Shown in pieces: positions 58,925 through 64,000 of a stretch of DNA of 64,000 bases; the first letter of the stretch is position 1; every line of letters starts with the position of its first letter. The position numbers and the translations under genes are program-made. The stretch is from Impatiens glandulifera (taxonomy: Eukaryota; Streptophyta; Magnoliopsida; Ericales; Balsaminaceae), in NCBI RefSeq assembly GCF_907164915.1, contig NC_061868.1, positions 27,523,819 through 27,587,818 on the forward strand, written 5' to 3'. Under the pieces are notes generated by a model, which worked only from the letters and a program-made list of their open reading frames with translations, searched no databases and was not told the DNA's origin.

Positions 58925-60765
58925 TGTTGGGTCAAATTATTTTGACTAAGGGTCAAAGTATTTTAACTAATGGAATTTTGATGATGAATATGTATAAAAC
59001 TCAAAGAAAAAATCTAAGCCGTCTAATTGTCTTTGTGCAGGTGCATTAAAACATGCTAAATTAGACTAAGTCTAAATGATGTTCATTAGACTTACTAGCT
59101 ATTAGACGCATTAACTTAGACGTGTAGTCTAACAGATACGTAGTTAGACGTGCAATCTAATATACGTAGTTAGACGTGTAGTCTAACAAATACGTAGTTA
59201 GACGTGCAGTCTAACAGATACGTAGTTAGACGTGTAGTCTAACAGACGTAGTTAGACGTGTAGTCTAACAGATACGTAATTAGACGTGCAGTCTAACAGA
59301 TGTAGTTAGACGTGTCGTCTAACAGATATGTAGTTAGACGTGTAGTCTAACAGATGTAATTAGACGTGCCGTCTAACAGATACGTAGTTAGACGTGTAGT
59401 CTAACTGATACGTAGTTAGACGTGCAGTCTAACAGATACGTAGTTAGACGTGTAGTCTAACAGATACCTAGTTAGACGTGCAGTCTAACAAATACGTAGT
59501 TAGACGTGCAGTCTAACAGATACGTAGTTAGACGTACAGTCTAACAGATACGTAGTTAGACGTGCAGTCTAACAGATACGTAGTTAGACGTGTGCAGTCT
59601 AACAGATACGTAGTTAGACGTGCAGTCTAACAAATACGTAGTTAGACGTGCAGTCTAACGGATACGTAGTTAGACGTGCAGTCTAACAGATGAGAGTTAG
59701 ACGTGCAGTCTAACTCCTTCAGATTAGTCTGAAAGGAAACGTAGTTAGACGTGTCGTATAACTCCTTCAGATTAGTCTGAAAGGAACCGTAATTAGACGT
59801 GCCATCTAATTCCATTAGACCTAGTGGTCTAATGGATACTGCTATTAGACGGGGGCGTCTAACTTTATTAGACTTGTCAGTCTAATTGAAGAACGTCTAA
59901 TGCCATGCTTCTGCAGTTGCTTGAAGCTAGCATCCGGTTACCCACGATCAACTAGCTGTATGCTACTTCGTCTCCACTATTCCATGCAGATCAGTACGAC
60001 AACCAGTTGCAACCAATGAACTAATGTCACGTAAGCAAATATTCTTCCCACTACTTGTTTCTTGCAAGACAATCTGAGAAGAATATTCGGTACACTACCA
60101 GATTGGTACGACCACGTTCATGGTGCTTAGAGTCTGCTATACCTGTGTACTATGGAGGTTTTCCAATGGACATTCTCCACGTGTCATTATAGAAGATTCG
60201 ACCGTTGGTTCCTGCTCTCTATTTAAAGATCCTCAAGAACAATAGACGAATGGTCAGCCAGACACTTGACAAGAACACAATACGCATTGGAACGAACTAC
60301 TGAACTTACAATCTCACGAATTACTTTCTTGTTTACTAGTTTTGTACGTCAAGAGAGTGATAGAATCAAAGTATTGTCTAGATGAGTGAATTCTTCAATA
60401 TACTATAAGTTGAAAAGAGTCTGTTCTGTTCAACTGTGAGCTAGCTTTGCAACTGTATTTTATTTTAAATAAAAGTATAGTGAATCCTTCCAGTGGTTGG
60501 AAGAAAGGGTAACGTAGAAAAGTTTTGCTCCAAACATCCATAAACAACTCTTTGTCATTTATATTTTGTCATCTTCTCCTTCATCGATTCTTAGCTTCAA
60601 ACCTAAACAAACGTTTCCGCATTTGAATCGTTCAAGAGTTTACAAGGGTTTGTGAAGAATAGAAAGTGATTTAAATCCCTAACAGGATTTCTATCAAACC
60701 GTTTTTGTACGAAGTTATCATCAATAGCTAGACCCTTGTCTCTATTGGTGTCACCGATCCTTTCA
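58925..60765 (+). mobile_element. 5' LTR of the right-hand copia-like element
   Basis: TGTTGGGTCAAATTATTTTG starts and TTTCA ends the 1841-bp LTR. The start of the next LTR copy (63617 onward) differs at about 11 of the first 205 bases compared by eye, so insertion was not recent. The U3 part contains the hairpin array at 59108-59745. Confidence 0.87.
59108..59745. repeat. Tandem hairpin array inside the right-hand LTR
   Basis: About 23 units of 28 bp (some 24 bp) with the core TTAGAC-GTGCA-GTCTAA, the same family as 778-1345. A GTGTGCA loop variant (near 59590) and GTGTA loops occur. Confidence 0.88.
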
Positions 60766-60780
60766 ATTGGTATTAGAGTC
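60766..60780 (+). other. Primer-binding site
   Basis: ATTGGTATTAGAGTC directly after the LTR resembles the TGGTATCAGAGC site complementary to initiator-Met tRNA that many plant copia elements use, with one or two changes. Confidence 0.7.
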
Positions 60781-60817
60781 TCGTTTTCTATTCTTAAGCA
60801 CCAAAAGAATCTGAATC

Positions 60818-61928
60818 ATGTCTACGACTTTTATCAACAATGTTCCAATGTTCTTAGAGGAAAACTATGTCGTGTGGAAGGCGAGAGTCCACGCTCATCT
60901 AGCTGCTATAGATGATGACATGTGGTTTATCATCACCGAAGGTCCAATAAAGATTGCGAAGGCTAGATCTGAGTGGACTAGTGGAGATAAAAGAAAGAAC
61001 AACCTCGACAACATAGCAAAATACATCCTCTACAAGACATTGGATGATAACATGTTACACAAGATCATCACATGCCTAGTACCAAAGATATTTGGGAGAA
61101 GCTGACTAAGCTGTGTGAGGGCAATGAGAAAACCAAAGAAAACAGACTCATAGTTGCCACACAACAGTTTAATAACTTTAAGATGCGTCCTAGAGAGACG
61201 ATGACTGATTTCGATGAAAGATTCAGTAAGGTTATAACTTCTTTATTCACTCTGGCAAGACTTACAACAATAGAGAGGTTGCAATCAAGGTCATGCGTGC
61301 TCTGCCCAGAGAGTGAGATATCAAGACGATGGCGATGAGGGAATCTAAAGACCTCAACAAGATGGAGCTCTATGATTTGTTAGCCGATTTGAAGGCCTAC
61401 GAGTTTGAAATAAAATTTAGGATTGAAGAGGAGCACCCCACATCCACCATTATAACAAAGGCATTGGTGACCGCTGAGGAGCCATCTACTTCCACTGATG
61501 TGAAGGCTGCTGCTAAGCAAATTATCAGCGATGTCATGGCTCTTTACATGAAGAAAATCTACAAATTCATGAAGAAGAGACACATCAAGGCAGAAAACAG
61601 CAAGCCAAAGCGAGATGAGAAAAAGAAAGATAAGAACAAGAAAGAGTTGGAGACTCTCATGGCGGCTGAAAGCAAAGCCAAGTGGGCTGACATCGACTCA
61701 TATGATTCATCATCCAATGTTAGTGATGATGAAGAGGTCACTTGCTTCACTACAAAAGAAGAAGAAAACTTTGAGGAATCTAAGGTATGTGATTTCTCTC
61801 CAGAAGAGTTTACAAGAGATGAAATAGTGGTTGCACTCAATGACATGGTCATTGAGTACAAGAAACTGTCAGACTCTTTTGATGAACTAAATTTGAAAAA
61901 CAAATCTGACAGCTCTTCTTCATCTTAA
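60818..61928 (+). pseudogene. Defective copia-type gag (right-hand copy)
   Basis: ATG 60818 opens a gag-like frame (FINNVPMFLEENYVVWKARV). The reading moves to another frame at about 61070 (STKDIWEKLTKLCEGNEKTK), a TGA stands at about 61316 (PRE-stop-DIK), and the rest is open from 61329 to a stop at 61926-61928. Lys-rich (KPKRDEKKKDKNKKE) and acidic Ser-rich parts follow. The frame change and TGA are shared with 2395-3543. The UBN2-type helical part is recognisable (FNNFKMRPRETMTDFDERFS). No zinc knuckle is seen. Confidence 0.8.
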
Positions 61929-62631
61929 AACAATGGTTCTGAAGTTTTTGAAAACAAAATGGCTGAGCTCTCATTTTAGAATGAGAAGCTCAAAGACAAG
62001 GGTCAAACTCTATCTTCTAAAAACAATCGGTTAAACTATATTGTCAGTTTATGGACAAGGTCTGGAGAAGCTGTCAAATATCAGATTAGTCTGTTGAAAT
62101 CTACTAGATCCAAATCCGGTTTAGGATTTGATAGCAATGACCCGGACCAGTCCTGTAAAAAGTTAATCCCAGAAATAGACAAGATTAAAGCTATAAGCTT
62201 TGTCAAAGGGAGCTTAAATGAGAATGGAACAGATCCAAGCTGTGATGAGTTAACCTTAAATGATGAGATTACTTATGTTTCGCCAACTGTTAGCTGGCTG
62301 AAACTTAATATGGAAGCAGCCAACAAGTCTGGCATATTAAAACCTGACAGAAAGTCAAGGAGTTTTAGACAAAAACCATCTTCTAAGGTTAACAGTTCAG
62401 CTGCTAACAGGAAGACGTCTGCTAAGCCTAAATCATACGCACCGATAACATCGCAACATGGAAAATCCATAAAAATAATCAAAGTATGGATTCCCAAGGG
62501 ACTAATAAGCCATGGACCCAAAGAAAAATGAGTACCGTATTTGTTATTGTCTTTGAATGCAGGTAAAACAAGAAAACAACTTGGAAGAGTCAAATGGCAT
62601 CTGAACAACCGTCTGCTCGGACATAGCATAT
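61929..62631 (+). pseudogene. gag-pol linker remnant of the right-hand copia-like element
   Basis: An open stretch at 62094-62531 encodes a basic, Ser-rich linker ending IKVWIPKGLISHGPKEK. It resembles the VWVPKG segment that lies between gag and protease in plant SIRE-like elements. Protease, integrase and reverse transcriptase should follow but are absent; the deletion junction lies within about 62530-62632. Confidence 0.65.
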
Positions 62632-62733
62632 GACATTCAACAGCCTGAAGTGGCTGAAATCTTTACGAAGCCACTTCTCGAGTCTAAGTTTTCTTACCTT
62701 AGAAATATTTTTAGGATTGTTAGATTACAATAA
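62632..62733 (+). pseudogene. Last 33 codons of a copia-type RNase H
   Basis: DIQQPEVAEIFTKPLLESKF and the following SYLRNIFRIV match the end of copia polyproteins (the usual form is DIFTKPL...F..LR). A TAA closes it at 62731-62733. With the linker just upstream it shows that nearly all of pol was removed by one internal deletion. Confidence 0.78.
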
Positions 62734-62763
62734 TGCCTAGATTATATTTAAATCATGAACTCA

Positions 62764-62975
62764 CCTGGTTTTGATAATTTAGCTTAAATAATCAAAAGGG
62801 GACAAATTGTTGGGTTAAGATTTTTAATGTTTAAATTGGTTTTGATAATTTAGCTTAAATAATCAAAAAAGGAGAAATTGTTAGGTTAAGATGTTTATTG
62901 TTTAAACTAGTTTTAATAATTTAGTTTAAATAATCAAAAAGAGAGAAATTGTTGGGTTAAGATTTTTAATTGATT
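62764..62975 (+). repeat. 71-bp tandem triplet with polypurine/LTR-start-like junctions
   Basis: AAATTGTTGGGTTAAG-type junctions start at 62804, 62875 and 62946, exactly 71 bp apart, each preceded by AATCAAAA and a purine run. They imitate the real polypurine tract and LTR start (63604-63620). Confidence 0.8.
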
Positions 62976-63616
62976 TAAAATAACTTAACATTCTTGATTT
63001 TAATGACTGATGAAATGACTTTTGATAATAAATGGTGGCCATCACAAGGGATGTAGCCATCAATTGGTCGAAATTCCTCTTCAATAATCTGGTTAGAATG
63101 ATTTCCTCTCGAAAGAAGATCTTTGGTTATGATGCTCCTCTTAGAGCATTCCTCTGTTGTTTCCTTACTGAACCTGGTCAAGGGTTTCAGTTTAATCCAT
63201 CCAAAATCTTGAACAACTAGAAGGTTGTCGACTAAGTTCTTCGGGTGAGTAGGCTCAGGTCGAAGAAACGAAATAGGGATGTCAATAACTCAGCTCTAAC
63301 CTTAGCCATAGAGTGGGCCGTAGATTCCCTTCCCGAATGATGTTAAAAAGGGGGAAAGAAAAGGAAAAAGATTAGACTTAGACTTAGGGGAAGGTAGACT
63401 TAGACTTAGGGGGAAGGAAGAATCTTTTGATGTTTTGGGTGTTGATGTTTTTGAACTATGTTTTTTGTAAATTTTCTTGAAAAATATTCCTGATGTTTCA
63501 ATTTATTCTTTTATGTGCCATAAAATATGAACAATTTAGTTTCATCTACTGTATTATTGAATATTCTAATCTCTTATCTATGCAAAGTTTTAACATCATC
63601 ATCAAAAGGAGGAAAT
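62976..63616 (+). mobile_element. 3' internal end of the right-hand copia-like element
   Basis: Matches 1-611 and 58313-58924. It contains the VAINWSKFLF reading (63032-63220), then a purine-rich repeat (TTAGACTTAGACTTAGGGG) and the polypurine tract AAAAGGAGGAAAT at 63604-63616, directly before the 3' LTR. Confidence 0.75.
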
Positions 63617-64000
63617 TGTTGGGTCAAATTATTTTGACTAAGGGTCAAAGTATTATAACTAATGAAATTTTGATAATGAGTATGTATAAAAATCAAAGAA
63701 AAAATCTAAGCCGTCTAATTGTCTTTGTGCAGGTGCATTAAAACATGCTAAATTAGACTAAGTCTGAATGAGGTTCATTAGACTTACTGGCTAATAGACG
63801 CATTAAGTTAGACGTGCAGTCTAATGGATACGTAGTTAGACGTGCAGTCTAATAGAAGTAGTTAGACGTGTAGTCTAACAGATACGTAGTTAGTGTGTAA
63901 TCTAACAGATATGTAATTAGACGTGCAGTATAACAGATACGTAGTTAGACGTGCAATCTAATAGACATAGTTATACGTGCAGTCTAACAGACGTAGTTAG
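63617..64000 (+). mobile_element. Start of the 3' LTR, cut by the window edge
   Basis: TGTTGGGTCAAATTATTTTG begins the LTR. The hairpin array starts at about 63805 and runs to the last base of the window, with its loop varying (GTGCA, GTGTA, GTGTAA). Confidence 0.82.

Noticed and set aside
1..64000. tRNA, rRNA or miRNA genes
   Set aside because: No cloverleaf, rRNA block or single-locus hairpin precursor was recognised by eye. The tRNA-like signal is only the primer-binding sites after the LTRs. The satellite hairpins resemble small-RNA precursors but are repeats without expression evidence.

Overview
This is a plant nuclear window, almost certainly from a flowering plant and probably a eudicot. 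It is AT-rich, its genes carry short AT-rich GT-AG introns, and it holds a family-1 UDP-glycosyltransferase (UGT) of the UGT94/91 type, a FAR1/MULE transposase, ULP1-type proteases, an En/Spm (CACTA) transposase and copia-type gag remnants. I cannot name the species. Nearly all of the window is transposable-element DNA, and the only ordinary host gene I can support is the UGT at 55994-57435.

Layout: (1) 1-3543, part of a copia-like LTR retrotransposon (3' internal end, a complete 1.7 kb LTR, then a gag relic cut off at about 3543). (2) 3759-25551, a 21.8 kb Mutator-like element (MULE) with terminal inverted repeats of about 0.88 kb and a 9-bp target duplication carrying one mismatch. It holds a BRCA1/BARD1-like tandem-BRCT gene and a FAR1-related transposase on the plus strand, and two ULP1-like protease genes (one intact, one broken) plus a DUF7745-like gene on the minus strand. 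(3) 25561-28330, intergenic DNA without a recognised gene. (4) 28331-54157, a 25.8 kb CACTA element with a perfect TCA target duplication. It contains decayed Transposase_24-like and TNP2-like genes and about 15.9 kb of an 84-bp satellite in which each unit can fold into a hairpin. (5) 54161-57435, AT-rich DNA, a G-box-bearing promoter and the UGT gene. (6) 58181-64000, more copies of the retrotransposon of region 1: a 3' internal end, a full LTR, a defective internal region lacking most of pol, and the start of another LTR.

The MULE is the richest region. By hand I could build intron-exon models with canonical splice sites and no internal stop for four of its five genes: BRCT (224 aa), FAR1-like (777 aa), ULP1-like A (1134 aa) and DUF7745-like (394 aa). 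The second ULP1-like gene has three nonsense codons, two homopolymer frameshifts and no catalytic Asp. In the FAR1-like protein the first catalytic Asp of the MULE transposase domain reads His, so it may not be an active transposase. A short palindrome (GCGAA...TTCGC) and pieces resembling the TIR are scattered through the element.

A theme unites the window: three unrelated transposon classes (MULE, CACTA, copia LTR) have each multiplied a different short inverted-repeat motif. The 84-bp hairpin satellite inside the CACTA element and the captured BRCT gene inside the MULE are the two observations I would follow first. All splice models are by eye and untested.
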